From assembly GCA_900540865.1 (NCBI GenBank), contig UQHH01000016.1, positions 1-44,174 of the forward strand: DNA of 44,174 bases, written 5' to 3'. The translations under genes and the position numbers were made by a program. Of the stretch, positions 13,898-22,446 are shown in pieces (position 1 is the stretch's first letter; every line of letters starts with the position of its first letter). The notes under the pieces are model-generated. The model searched no databases and was not told the origin of the DNA. It saw only the letters and a list, made by a program, of their open reading frames with translations. The DNA is from an uncultured Oscillospiraceae bacterium (GTDB lineage Bacteria > Bacillota > Clostridia > Oscillospirales > Acutalibacteraceae).

Positions 13898-16021
13898 TTA
13901 TCCAAATAACGCCTTTCCGAAATCCGCTTCGAGCGAAAGCCCCTTATGCGAATCGTACAGGCTCAGGTTTGTTAAAATACCAAGGCCTTCATCGATTAAA
14001 TCAATATCTCCCGCATTATACAGTGCCTCAAAATGCTTCGGATATATATTGACCATATATTTTCCGGCGTCTCTCAGCGTTTCTTTCGAGAAATAGCCCT
14101 GCTGCAAATCGTAAGCCAGCGATTTTGCCTTTTCTTCGATTGGAACAAGCAGCGCCCTTGTATCCGTATCGATTAAGCGGAACAGCTGCGCCACCTGGTT
14201 AAACGGCAGCCTGCAGCCTTCTATGCCAACTTCAAACGCCCTGACAATTTCATGACTGTCAAGCGCTTCATCCTTCAATTTATGCAGCGCATTGAAGTAC
14301 GCGGCAACAGCCTGAGGAGAACCCAAATCCTCATACAGCGGCATGATTTCACGCAGAATGGAGATGTTCTGCTTAATCAGCTTTGGAGAGGTATCCTCCG
14401 GCTGGTAAATATAAACGACGCTTTCTTCCAAAGGCCGTTTTCCTTCCCTGTTGCAGCGTCCCGCTGCCTGGATAATGGAATCAAGCCCCGCCTCCGCGCG
14501 GAATACCACGGGAAAGTCGACGTCGACGCCAGCTTCAATAAGTGAGGTTGCCGCTACGCGGCAGAGCAAATTCTCCAAAAGACGAGTTTTGATTTCATCG
14601 AGTATTCTTTTACGGTGCGCGGGGTACATCAGAGTCGACAGGTGAAACCTGCCCTCCTGGGGCAGCGCGTCGTAAAGCGCGGATGCCTGTTTTCTTGTTG
14701 AAACGACGGCGAGCGCCTGTTCATGCCCTGTCATTTGTTCCGCAACCGACTCCGCTGTTTGTTTTCCGAGCAGCTCAAAGCGCGTTCTTTTAAAAAAGGC
14801 GTAAAGCTCCGGAATTTTTTCGCAGATTTCCTGAATCTCCATGTCCTTAGAAAACAGCTTACCAAGCGACGGCTGCGTTGCCGTACAAAGCACGGCGGAC
14901 ACGCCGTAACCGCGCACCAAAGCTTCAATCGCCCGGACACAGGGCTTTAAATACGGGAGCGGCAGCATTTGCGCTTCGTCAAAAATCACAACGCTGTTTG
15001 CTATATTGTGGAGCTTTCTGCACCGCGAGCTTTTGTTTGCAAACAGTGATTCAAAAAACTGCACATTGGTTGTCACGATAACAGGCATGTCCCAATTATC
15101 TGCCGCAAGATAATGCCGCCGGGCTAACACATCGTCTCCGTAGGCCTCTTTAAAATCGACGTTGGCGTGATGCTCCAGCACGTTTTCTTTTCCCAGTGCA
15201 TCGCGGAACTTCTCCGCCGTCTGTTCAATAATGCTTGTATAGGGGACAACATAAATCACACGTTTCATCCCATGCGCCTGCGCATGCTCGAGCGCAAACG
15301 CCAGGGAGGAAATTGTCTTTCCTCCCCCAGTGGGAACCGTCAGGCTATATAGGCCTTTTTTTTCTTTCCCCATTTGAAAGCACCGGCGCAGGATTTCACA
15401 ACGTTTTTCGTTCAGTTCATTTTTCGGGCTCCACCACCCCTGCTCTTCCAGATAAGCACAAAGCTTTTTATAAAGAGAAGAAATGTTTTCAAACCCGCCG
15501 CGCCCAGCACGCCCGCCGGACATAAAACGCTCTGTATCAATCCAATCCGCATCCACCAGGGCGGAATAGAGCATCCGTATATAAAACGCCATATCAAAAT
15601 TAGAGGAAAACTGCGGGCTGCTTATACTGGTAAGCTTAATTTCATCGGAATAGCTGTGATAATCCTCCACCCGCTTTTTGAGCCTGCCACAGAAGGTAGG
15701 CGAATCTGAAGAATCTCCCGTCCCTCCTAAATCGGGCAGTCCGGCATGATGCCCTGCCACGCACATTGCGGCCGGAAACATTTGAAGCGCCGCAAGCTCC
15801 TTTGCGCCTGCCGTCGAATGGTCTACTTTAGGCCCGTTATGTAAAATACGCTTCTGAAAAGCTGCCGAATATTTTCCTATGTCGTGCGCCATGCCAGCCT
15901 GGAACGCGTAGTCTCCCGACCCGAAAGCATCGGCAAACTCCTTTGCAAGTGCGGCAGTTGCCTCCAGATGGTCTTGTAACGCCTGGAGCCAGCCACCATT
16001 ATCTTTATGCGCCGCAAACAT
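13898..16021 (-). CDS. cas3: CRISPR-associated HD nuclease/helicase Cas3 (type I-C)
   Basis: 707 residues. HD nuclease domain about residues 1-170 with His18, AHD (46-47), DH (67-68) and HH (91-92). SF2 helicase domain follows: Walker A VPTGGGKT (229-236), YVVPYTSIIEQT, DEAQ box (348-351; most Cas3 have DEAH or DEVH), CTATQPS (379-385), and motif VI QAAGRCNREG. Cas3 is recruited to target-bound Cascade and degrades the non-target strand. First gene of the operon; AAGGGGGAG precedes the ATG. All catalytic motifs appear intact. Confidence 0.97.
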   Translation of the reverse strand: MFAAHKDNGGWLQALQDHLEATAALAKEFADAFGSGDYAFQAGMAHDIGKYSAAFQKRILHNGPKVDHSTAGAKELAALQMFPAAMCVAGHHAGLPDLGGTGDSSDSPTFCGRLKKRVEDYHSYSDEIKLTSISSPQFSSNFDMAFYIRMLYSALVDADWIDTERFMSGGRAGRGGFENISSLYKKLCAYLEEQGWWSPKNELNEKRCEILRRCFQMGKEKKGLYSLTVPTGGGKTISSLAFALEHAQAHGMKRVIYVVPYTSIIEQTAEKFRDALGKENVLEHHANVDFKEAYGDDVLARRHYLAADNWDMPVIVTTNVQFFESLFANKSSRCRKLHNIANSVVIFDEAQMLPLPYLKPCVRAIEALVRGYGVSAVLCTATQPSLGKLFSKDMEIQEICEKIPELYAFFKRTRFELLGKQTAESVAEQMTGHEQALAVVSTRKQASALYDALPQEGRFHLSTLMYPAHRKRILDEIKTRLLENLLCRVAATSLIEAGVDVDFPVVFRAEAGLDSIIQAAGRCNREGKRPLEESVVYIYQPEDTSPKLIKQNISILREIMPLYEDLGSPQAVAAYFNALHKLKDEALDSHEIVRAFEVGIEGCRLPFNQVAQLFRLIDTDTRALLVPIEEKAKSLAYDLQQGYFSKETLRDAGKYMVNIYPKHFEALYNAGDIDLIDEGLGILTNLSLYDSHKGLSLEADFGKALFG

Positions 16022-16062
16022 TTTGCTCCCCCTTTATTCTATTTTTTTGTTTTATTTTATAC

Positions 16063-16090
16063 ATTATATATCTTTTTACGATAAAATCAA
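16063..16090 (-). promoter_or_regulatory. Promoter of the cas operon
   Basis: Leftward TTGATT (16090-16085), 16-base spacer, TATAAT (16068-16063), 42 bases before the cas3 ATG. The surrounding sequence is very A/T-rich. Confidence 0.7.
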
Positions 16091-16288
16091 ATACTTTTAA
16101 CAAAAAAACAATAAATTATTACTTAAACTGCTTATATTTTTTGTTTATTTTCTTTTTTTATATAATAAATTTTTTTCCTATTCGGATAATATGTAAAATA
16201 AATGCGGTTCAAGGGGGGGCACTATCGCGAGCATTTGAAATCCAGTACCAGCCTCATTTTCAAATAAACCGAATAAGCGGGCAAGAAC
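16091..16288. other. A/T-rich gene-free stretch between cas3 and msrAB
   Basis: No open frame with a ribosome-binding site on either strand. The part at 16091-16200 is very A/T-rich and could act as an upstream element for the cas promoter. A short G-run (GGGGGGG) lies near 16213. Nothing else is recognisable. Confidence 0.5.
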
Positions 16289-16314
16289 TAAAAAAGAGCC
16301 GTAGCTGCGGCTCT
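16289..16314 (-). terminator. Leftward terminator hairpin upstream of the cas promoter
   Basis: AGAGCCG (16295-16301) and CGGCTCT (16308-16314) with a 6-base loop; reading leftward it is followed by six T. No leftward gene lies directly upstream of it, so it may shield the cas operon from antisense transcription of the msrAB region, or be a leftover. Confidence 0.65.
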
Positions 16315-16394
16315 CCTCCGTTTAAAATTTTGCACAAAGTGATTTATGTAATGGCTTCTGAAAAAGAGCGTATACTAAATTCAAGAGGGTGATT

Positions 16395-17330
16395 GTGATA
16401 AAAAAAACAATATATCTTGCGGGCGGCTGTTTCTGGGGCGTGGAAAAATACCTGTCATTGATTCCAGGCGTTCTGGATACGGAGGTGGGGTATGCGAACG
16501 GAAGAACGGAGAGCCCTACTTATGAACAAGTCTGCCGTCACAAGACCGGCCATGCTGAAACAGTCAAGGTAGTATACGACGCCGATAAGCTTCCGCTGCC
16601 GGAGCTACTTCAAAGATTTTTTGAAGCAATTGACCCTACCTCCGTCAATAAACAGGGAAACGACGTAGGCGTACAGTACAGAACCGGCATTTACTACACA
16701 CAGCCGGAAGAGAAAATAATAATACTGGCCGCTCTTAAAAATTTACAGGCGCAGTTTAAAAATCCGGTCGCGGTTGAGGCAGCCCCGCTTGATAATTACG
16801 CACCCGCGGAGGATTACCATCAGAAATTTTTAAATAAAAATCCTGACGGATACTGCCATATTCCCTCAAAAGTTTTTGAACAGGCAAAAAGGCCTGTCGC
16901 GGCAGAACCCGGGGAATTAAAAAAGCGTCTCACGCCTCTGCAGTATAAGGTTACACAGGAAAACGGAACAGAGCCGCCTTTTCAAAACGAATACTATAAT
17001 GAGTTCCGCGAAGGAATCTATGTGGATATTGTTTCCGGTAAGCCTCTGTTTGTTTCCACAGACAAGTTTGATTCAGGCTGCGGATGGCCCAGCTTTTCAA
17101 AACCTGTCGACTGCAGCTTCATACAGGAACAAGCCGATACAAGCCATGGAATGCACCGGACTGAAGTACGCGGCAAGGACAGCGGCTCGCATCTCGGTCA
17201 CGTTTTTAATGACGGCCCTGCGGATATGGGCGGGTTACGCTACTGCATTAACAGCGCAGCTTTACGGTTTGTTTCAAAAGAGCAGATGGAAGCGGAGGGA
17301 TATGAAGCATACTTGTCTTTGATTCAATAG
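16395..17330 (+). CDS. msrAB: Bifunctional peptide-methionine sulfoxide reductase MsrA/MsrB
   Basis: 311 residues. The N-terminal MsrA domain (about residues 5-160) begins KTIYLAGGCFWGVEKYL with the catalytic Cys in GCFWG and reduces the S-form of methionine sulfoxide. The C-terminal MsrB domain (about 175-311) has GCGWPSF, HLGHVFNDGP and the catalytic Cys in RYCINSAALRF, and reduces the R-form. Fusions in this order are common in bacteria. The usual zinc-binding CxxC pairs of many MsrB proteins are not seen. GTG at 16395 is chosen because AGAGG lies 6 bases before it; another GTG at 16389 abuts that site. No signal peptide, so cytoplasmic. It stands alone as a plus-strand gene. Confidence 0.95.
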   Translation: MIKKTIYLAGGCFWGVEKYLSLIPGVLDTEVGYANGRTESPTYEQVCRHKTGHAETVKVVYDADKLPLPELLQRFFEAIDPTSVNKQGNDVGVQYRTGIYYTQPEEKIIILAALKNLQAQFKNPVAVEAAPLDNYAPAEDYHQKFLNKNPDGYCHIPSKVFEQAKRPVAAEPGELKKRLTPLQYKVTQENGTEPPFQNEYYNEFREGIYVDIVSGKPLFVSTDKFDSGCGWPSFSKPVDCSFIQEQADTSHGMHRTEVRGKDSGSHLGHVFNDGPADMGGLRYCINSAALRFVSKEQMEAEGYEAYLSLIQ

Positions 17331-17482
17331 CGGTTTTATGCGTTACGAGCTCCTTTGGCCTCGTCAAAGCTCTTCCCACGTATGCTTACCGCCTTTTGCC
17401 GTAAGAATCAGCAAATTTGCTTGTCTTTTTAATTTTATGCAACACTATAATTACTGCCGTTATAAACAATCCCATAAATGAA
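17331..17482. other. Gene-free stretch after msrAB
   Basis: No supported gene. A minus-strand frame ending at 17386 has a hydrophobic stretch, but its upstream part is tRNA sequence and it has no ribosome-binding site. Confidence 0.4.
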
Positions 17483-17524
17483 AAAAGGGCAAGCCACGGC
17501 ATTTCTGCTGGAACTTGCCCTTTT
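17483..17524 (-). terminator. Second hairpin downstream of the tRNA genes
   Basis: AAAAGGGCAAG pairs with CTTGCCCTTTT (11 bp, 20-base loop). Leftward it ends in a T run; it could work in both directions and also stop msrAB transcription. Confidence 0.65.
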
Positions 17525-17562
17525 GTTTGAGTGGAGTTACAGGAATTGTAAAAAGAAAAATA

Positions 17563-17585
17563 GGAGTGTTCTATAAGAACACTCC
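17563..17585 (-). terminator. Terminator of tRNA-Pro
   Basis: Perfect 10-bp stem GGAGTGTTCT/AGAACACTCC with a 3-base loop, 3 bases after the tRNA end; leftward it is followed by TATTTTTCTTTTT. Confidence 0.9.
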
Positions 17586-17588
17586 CAC

Positions 17589-17665
<77 letters not shown>

Positions 17666-17684
17666 TGCTATGTAACATTTGAAA

Positions 17685-17717
17685 AATAAGCTCCGACAGG
17701 TTTTATCGGAGCTTATT
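17685..17717 (-). terminator. Terminator-like hairpin between tRNA-Gln and tRNA-Pro
   Basis: AATAAGCTCCGA and TCGGAGCTTATT form a 12-bp stem 4 bases after tRNA-Gln; leftward a run of five T follows. Since tRNA-Pro has no evident promoter of its own, this hairpin must be partly read through or serve in processing. Confidence 0.8.
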
Positions 17718-17721
17718 TTAT

Positions 17722-17795
17722 TGGCTGCGGAACTAGGATTTGAACCCAGACAAACAGAGTCAGAGTCTGCCGTGCTACCATTACACAATTCCGCA
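17722..17795 (-). tRNA. tRNA-Gln (anticodon CTG)
   Basis: 74-base cloverleaf with acceptor TGCGGAA/TTCCGCA (U1-A72, typical of glutamine tRNA), anticodon loop CTCTGAC (anticodon CTG, reads CAG), T-loop GGTTCAAATCC, and encoded CCA. Confidence 0.96.
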
Positions 17796-17814
17796 TCACT
17801 AAACAGCAATAACT

Positions 17815-17842
17815 ATTATATCGTTTTCAGAAGAATTGTCAA
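17815..17842 (-). promoter_or_regulatory. Promoter of the tRNA-Gln/tRNA-Pro unit
   Basis: Leftward TTGACA (17842-17837), 16-base spacer, TATAAT (17820-17815), 20 bases upstream of tRNA-Gln. Both hexamers are consensus. Confidence 0.85.
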
Positions 17843-17886
17843 TACCTTTTGCCGAATTTTTTACATTTTTCTGCCTGTCTCCGGTA

Positions 17887-17915
17887 TTGATTCGCCCATA
17901 AAAGAAGTATATAAT
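17887..17915 (+). promoter_or_regulatory. Promoter of apgM
   Basis: TTGATT (17887-17892), 17-base spacer, TATAAT (17910-17915). It leaves a 5' untranslated region of about 140 bases before the ATG at 18062, in which no clear structure was recognised. Confidence 0.7.
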
Positions 17916-18061
17916 AAATGCATGCTTTTTATACACGGCAATCAAATATTTTTTATTTGGCCGCGGAAAAGCGGTACTGGTTTTGCTTGCGTTTTATCAC
18001 TACAAGTAAAAACATTTCTAAAATGCTTCATGATTTAATTTATAAAGGTAAGGTGGTATAT

Positions 18062-19279
18062 ATGAAATACGCCGTAGTACTTTGCGACGGTATGGCAGAT
18101 TATCCCGTAGAGGCGCTTCAAGGTAAAACGCCGATGGCTGCCGCTGAAAAGCCGTGTATGGACGCGCTTGCGGAAAAGTCGGAGGTCGGCCTGGTCAAGA
18201 CGGTAGCCGACGGCTTAAAGCCAGGAAGCGACGTCGCGAACCTTTCCGTTATGGGATACGACCCCGCGGTTTATTATACGGGCCGCTCTCCGCTTGAGGC
18301 CGCAAGCATAGGAATCGACTTAAAGGACGACGACGTAACGCTGCGCTGCAATCTCGTCACGCTGTCTGAAGAAGAAAAATACGATGAGAAAACCATGGTG
18401 GACTATTGCGCGGACGACATCTCAACCGAAGAAGCCGAGCAGCTTATCCACTATTTACAGCTGATGCTTGGAAACGATGAATTCAAGTTTTACAGCGGCG
18501 TAAGCTACCGTCACTGTCTTGTCTGGGCTAAGGGCGACCCACAGCCCGGCGTGCTCACCCCGCCGCACGACATATCCGGCAAAAAAATCAGGGAATACAC
18601 GCCGCAGGGCGAAAGCGCGCAGAAGCTCTACGCGCTGATGATTAAAAGCCATGAGCTGCTGCGCAACCACCCGGTCAATGTGAAGCGGGTTCAAAACGGC
18701 AAACGTCCCGCCAACTCCATATGGCTATGGGGCGAGGGTCAAAAACCCAAGCTCGACAGCTTTGAAGATAAGTTCGGACTAAAGGGCTCGGTCGTCTCGG
18801 CGGTGGATTTGCTCAAGGGTATCGGCATCTGCGCCAAAATGCGCACCTGCGACGTTCCCGGCGCCACAGGATATATCGATACCAACTTCGACGGCAAGCT
18901 CGACGCCGCCGTACAGGAGCTGAAAGACGGGCAGGATTTTGTTTACATCCACATAGAGGCGCCCGACGAATGCGGCCACCGCGGAGAAGTCGAAAATAAG
19001 GTCAAATCAATCGAGCTGATTGACAGGCTTATCCTCGCGCCGCTCGTGGAAGAAATGAAGGAAATGGGCGATTACAGCCTCCTCGTGCTGCCCGACCATC
19101 CCACCCCGCTGTCTATTCGAACACACACAAGCGACCCCGTCCCCTACCTGCTTTACCGAAGCAGTGAAGAAAAGGAAAGCGGCGTTTCGTTGTTTAATGA
19201 GGAAAACGCGAAAAGCTCCGGCGTATTCATTGAAAAAGGCCATACCCTCATGAACCGTTTTTTACAAACTGAAGATTAA
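18062..19279 (+). CDS. apgM: Cofactor-independent phosphoglycerate mutase (ApgM/archaeal type)
   Basis: 405 residues of the alkaline-phosphatase-superfamily mutase that interconverts 2- and 3-phosphoglycerate in glycolysis and gluconeogenesis. Key parts: N-terminal metal site VVLCDGMAD (residues 5-13), the catalytic serine Ser62 in DVANLSVMGYD, the RCNLV segment, HIEAPDECGHRGE and LPDHPTPLSIRTHTSDPVPYLLY with the second metal-site Asp and His residues. Related bacterial proteins are sometimes annotated as homoserine kinase-like; the motifs alone do not separate the two, but the mutase call is the usual one. The ATG at 18062 is chosen: AAGGTGG lies upstream and the preceding in-frame codons are not protein-like. 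Confidence 0.9.
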   Translation: MKYAVVLCDGMADYPVEALQGKTPMAAAEKPCMDALAEKSEVGLVKTVADGLKPGSDVANLSVMGYDPAVYYTGRSPLEAASIGIDLKDDDVTLRCNLVTLSEEEKYDEKTMVDYCADDISTEEAEQLIHYLQLMLGNDEFKFYSGVSYRHCLVWAKGDPQPGVLTPPHDISGKKIREYTPQGESAQKLYALMIKSHELLRNHPVNVKRVQNGKRPANSIWLWGEGQKPKLDSFEDKFGLKGSVVSAVDLLKGIGICAKMRTCDVPGATGYIDTNFDGKLDAAVQELKDGQDFVYIHIEAPDECGHRGEVENKVKSIELIDRLILAPLVEEMKEMGDYSLLVLPDHPTPLSIRTHTSDPVPYLLYRSSEEKESGVSLFNEENAKSSGVFIEKGHTLMNRFLQTED

Positions 19280-19299
19280 AACAAATTCATACAAAACAA

Positions 19300-19330
19300 C
19301 CCCGGCGGAAAACCCGCCGGGGCCTTTTCT
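19300..19330 (+). terminator. Terminator between apgM and the ACT gene
   Basis: CCCCGGCGG (19300-19308) and CCGCCGGGG (19314-19322), 5-base loop, then CCTTTTCTT. It lies between two convergent genes and may act in both directions. Confidence 0.8.
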
Positions 19331-19332
19331 TA

Positions 19333-19764
19333 CTACATGCCATGTATTTCTTCCGCTGTGAGCAGGGTAAATCCGCTCGCGCTGAGCAGGCCGATTGCCC
19401 TGTCCTCGTCGTTTACACGCAGGATGACAAACGCCTTGCCCTTTTCCCTGCTGATAAACGCGTAAATATACTCTACGCCGATGTCGTTATCAGCAAGCAG
19501 GCGCACCGCTTTTGCAAACTCGCCGGGCTTGTCGTTCACGCCAATGGCGATAACGCTCGTGAGGGAAACGGTCATGCCCGCCTCGCGGAACGCAACCACC
19601 GCCTCCTCCGGCTTATCGACAATCAGGCGCAGGATTCCAAAGTCGCTCGTATCCGCGACGGACATCGCGCGGATGTCGATATCTGACTGCGCGAGCGCCT
19701 CGGTAATTTCCGCAAGCCTGCCCGACTTGTTCTCAACAAAAATAGAAAGCTGCTGTATTTTCAT
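19333..19764 (-). CDS. Tandem ACT-domain protein
   Basis: 143 residues made of two ACT domains: about 1-67 (IQQLSIFVENKSGRLAEITEALAQSDIDIRAMSVAD) and 68-143 (VIAIGVNDKPGEFAKAVRLLADNDIGVEYIYAF). ACT domains bind amino acids or related small molecules. In anaerobes this protein is regularly coded next to phenylacetate-CoA ligase, as here (59 bases downstream of it, same strand), so it probably senses aromatic or branched amino acids for that pathway. No catalytic domain is attached. An AAGGAATGATT-type ribosome-binding site precedes the ATG. Confidence 0.9.
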   Translation of the reverse strand: MKIQQLSIFVENKSGRLAEITEALAQSDIDIRAMSVADTSDFGILRLIVDKPEEAVVAFREAGMTVSLTSVIAIGVNDKPGEFAKAVRLLADNDIGVEYIYAFISREKGKAFVILRVNDEDRAIGLLSASGFTLLTAEEIHGM

Positions 19765-19823
19765 AAAATCATTCCTTTCACTCTATTAGTATATTCTTTG
19801 GAGTTTATACCATATGTATAAAA

Positions 19824-21128
19824 TCACTTGTTTCTCTTGTCGATTACGCGGACTGCCTTTCCTTCGGAGCGCGGCAGGCTCTTTGGCTCGACAAGCCGCA
19901 CCTTTGCGCTGATGTTAAGCGTGGAGTCGAGCGCCGACGCAATCCTGCGCTCAATCCCCTCCAAATCTCTGACCGTATCGGAAAAGCTCTCCTGCGTCAT
20001 TTCGACCTGGACCTCCATAATATCGAGGTTGTTTATCCGGTCGACGACGATTAAGTAGTTCGGCGGCATCTTGAGGTCGAGCAGGACATGCTCCACCTGA
20101 GACGGGAAGACGTTGATTCCGCGTATGATAAGCATATCGTCGGTTCTGCCGCGCGTCTTCGACATCTTTACAAGCGTTCTTCCACAGGAGCATTTCTCAT
20201 GCGAAAGCTTACAGACGTCGCGCGTGCGGTAACGGATGAGCGGCAGCGCCTCCTTGCCGATGCACGTAAAGACCAGCTCGCCGTATTCCCCGTCAGGGAG
20301 CTGCTCACCGGTGTCAGGGTCAATGATTTCCGGGTAGAAGAAATCCTCGCAGACGTGCATGCCCGTCTGTTCGCAGCATTCATAGGAAACGCCGGGACCC
20401 GCAATTTCTGAAAGCCCATAAATGTCATATGCTTTGATGTCGAGAATCTGCTCGATTTCCCTGCGCATGTTGTCCGTCCAGGATTCCGCGCCGAAAATGC
20501 CGGCGCGCAGCTTCAGCTTTTTCGCGTCGATACCCATGTCACGCGCAGTTTCGCCGATATACATCGCATAGGACGGCGTACAGCAGAGAATGTCGGAGCC
20601 GTAATCCTGCAAAATGGTGACCTGGCGCTTGGTATTGCCGGAAGATACGGGAATAGCGGTCGCCCCAAGCTTTTCCGCGCCGTAATGCAGACCCATACCG
20701 CCTGTAAACAGACCGTAGCCGTAGGAAACATGGACAAAGTCGGACTTGCTTCCTCCGGCGGCGACGATTGCCCTGGCGCAGCCCTGCGCCCAAACGTCGA
20801 TGTCGTTTCGCGTATAGCCTACAACCGTCTGCTTGCCCGTCGTGCCTGAAGAGGCGTGGATTCTGATTAAGTCGTCATGCGGGACGGCAATCATACCGAA
20901 CGGGTAATTATCCCGCAAATCGTCCTTATATGTAAAGGGAAGCTTTTTTACGTCGTCAATCGATTTAATGTCGCCCGGCAGAAGGCCGATTTCGTCGAAC
21001 CGTTTTTTATAGAGCGGGACATTGTTGTAGCAGCGCTCTGCCATCTCGACAAGACGCTTAGACTGCAGCTCACGAAGCACCTCCCTTGACGCGCATTCAA
21101 TCTTTTCCTCATAATACCGGTTAGCCAT
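19824..21128 (-). CDS. paaK: Phenylacetate-CoA ligase (PaaK-type AMP-forming ligase)
   Basis: 434 residues of the adenylate-forming family. It activates phenylacetate or related aryl acids with ATP and CoA. Motifs: HASSGTTGKQTVVGYT (91-106, phosphate loop), YGLSEIAGPGV (substrate/AMP binding), LIRYRTRD and the C-terminal GRTDDMLIIRGINVFPSQVE. In anaerobes such ligases work with 2-oxoacid:ferredoxin oxidoreductases in aromatic amino-acid fermentation; no oxidoreductase is present in this window. The ATG at 21128 is chosen since AAGGAG lies 8 bases before it. Co-transcribed with the ACT gene. Confidence 0.94.
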   Translation of the reverse strand: MANRYYEEKIECASREVLRELQSKRLVEMAERCYNNVPLYKKRFDEIGLLPGDIKSIDDVKKLPFTYKDDLRDNYPFGMIAVPHDDLIRIHASSGTTGKQTVVGYTRNDIDVWAQGCARAIVAAGGSKSDFVHVSYGYGLFTGGMGLHYGAEKLGATAIPVSSGNTKRQVTILQDYGSDILCCTPSYAMYIGETARDMGIDAKKLKLRAGIFGAESWTDNMRREIEQILDIKAYDIYGLSEIAGPGVSYECCEQTGMHVCEDFFYPEIIDPDTGEQLPDGEYGELVFTCIGKEALPLIRYRTRDVCKLSHEKCSCGRTLVKMSKTRGRTDDMLIIRGINVFPSQVEHVLLDLKMPPNYLIVVDRINNLDIMEVQVEMTQESFSDTVRDLEGIERRIASALDSTLNISAKVRLVEPKSLPRSEGKAVRVIDKRNK

Positions 21129-21198
21129 TGGAACCACTCCTTGATTTTCTTAAATCGCTAAGATTCTGGGATTTTTTCGCAATGTTTTTATCTACTTT

Positions 21199-21227
21199 AT
21201 TATATAATATTTCTTTCTTACATACAA
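21199..21227 (-). promoter_or_regulatory. Promoter of the paaK-ACT operon
   Basis: Leftward TTGTAT (21227-21222), 17-base spacer, TATAAT (21204-21199), 70 bases before the paaK start. Confidence 0.7.
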
Positions 21228-21290
21228 TCCAAAGTTACGGTGTGATTTCTTTGCACTTTCTACAAAATATCCGTACGTATTGGCTCAGCA

Positions 21291-21326
21291 AAAAGAATAA
21301 GCGCCCCTGAAACCAAGAGCGCTTTA
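21291..21326 (-). terminator. Probable terminator after the ASKHA-like gene
   Basis: AAGCGC (21299-21304) and GCGCTT (21319-21324) with a 14-base loop; leftward it runs into ATTCTTTTT. The stem is short, so efficiency is uncertain. Confidence 0.5.
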
Positions 21327-21334
21327 TGTAAAAA

Positions 21335-22429
21335 TTAAATTGAAATATCAGGAAAGCCCACGCCAAAGCCGGTGCCCATGGTAATGCAAACCGCGTCTTT
21401 GTAGCCGCTGAAATAAAGCGCCACCGCGGTGCCGTCGTGAACAAGTGTGACCCTTACCCTGCGCTTGAGGCGGCCGGAAAGCTCTTCAGACAGGCAGTCG
21501 GCGTAATTGCCGCACAAAAGCGTAAGCTTTGCGTAGCCGCCGCGCTTATCGTTGAGCCGCCCTCCTACCGTGTAGCTTGCGATGCTGACAATGATTTCGT
21601 CGCTCAGCTCGCCGTCCTTTTCCGCCTCGCGGTAGGTGCTGAGGATAAGGTTCATCAGGTATTTATGAAGCGCAACCGCTGTTTCCCGCTGTTCTTGGGG
21701 CTCCTCAAACGAGGATTTCATATACTTCGACTCAATAGAAGGAAGCGTGGTGATTCCCGCGATTTCCCCGCCGGATTTCCGGACGATACACCGTTTGACG
21801 CTGGTTTGGCCGAAATCGAATACGACGCTCAATCCTTCCGGCCTGCTGATTTTTGAGGCGCAGCCCATAATGCCGACGAAAGAAGCGTTTTCAAATAAAA
21901 CAAAATCGTACGGTTCGATGCCCGCCGCCTGGAACAGCTCCAGCGCGTATTCCTTGAAGCGCGCACCGAGCAGGCCGTTTGTAAGCCCGCCGACGAGGAT
22001 TACGGTTTTAATCTGCGCCCAATACTCCCAGTGCGCGTCTGTCCAGTCGGGACGTGACGCCCGGTTTTCAGGCTCTCCTTTTTTAAGCGCCAGGAATATC
22101 ATCCCCAGCCGGTACCCAAACTTTTTTACAAGCTTCCTTGCCGCTGCCGCGTTTTCCGCTTTTCCGGAAACCAGGCGCTCCTCTAAAAGGAAGGGCAGCC
22201 TCGTTCGCGGCACGCTATCCACATCGATGTCGAGCGCCTCCGAGTTTTTTATAATTTCCTCAATCAATACAGGCGTACTGAATATCTTATCCGCCGTAAG
22301 CCCTGCAAGCCCATCCTCGATTCCTTCAGCCGGCAGCTTCTTCAGCGCCACCCTGTTGAGCGAGCAGTTTTCCGTCAGATACTGCGCGCCGCTTGTTTCA
22401 TCCACACTGATAAATGGGTTCCCAACCAT
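21335..22429 (-). CDS. ASKHA-fold (ROK/hexokinase-like) protein, unknown substrate
   Basis: 364 residues. The C-terminal half has two segments typical of the actin/hexokinase ATPase fold: a phosphate-1-like motif VVFDFGQTSVKRCIV near residue 205, and HDGTAVALYFSG followed by AVCITMGTGFGVGFPDI near the end, which resembles the 'H.D..A......G' and glycine-rich adenosine loop of ROK sugar kinases. The classic N-terminal ROK motif DxGGTK and the zinc-binding CxCG are missing. Substrate is therefore unknown, and it could be a non-catalytic relative. It is the last gene of a same-strand group with the ion channel (17-base gap). Confidence 0.65.
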   Translation of the reverse strand: MVGNPFISVDETSGAQYLTENCSLNRVALKKLPAEGIEDGLAGLTADKIFSTPVLIEEIIKNSEALDIDVDSVPRTRLPFLLEERLVSGKAENAAAARKLVKKFGYRLGMIFLALKKGEPENRASRPDWTDAHWEYWAQIKTVILVGGLTNGLLGARFKEYALELFQAAGIEPYDFVLFENASFVGIMGCASKISRPEGLSVVFDFGQTSVKRCIVRKSGGEIAGITTLPSIESKYMKSSFEEPQEQRETAVALHKYLMNLILSTYREAEKDGELSDEIIVSIASYTVGGRLNDKRGGYAKLTLLCGNYADCLSEELSGRLKRRVRVTLVHDGTAVALYFSGYKDAVCITMGTGFGVGFPDISI

Positions 22430-22446
22430 TTCATCACACCCTTACG

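Noticed and set aside
7717..16090. CRISPR-Cas locus as part of a mobile element
   Set aside because: No transposase, integrase or flanking attachment repeats are seen around the locus.
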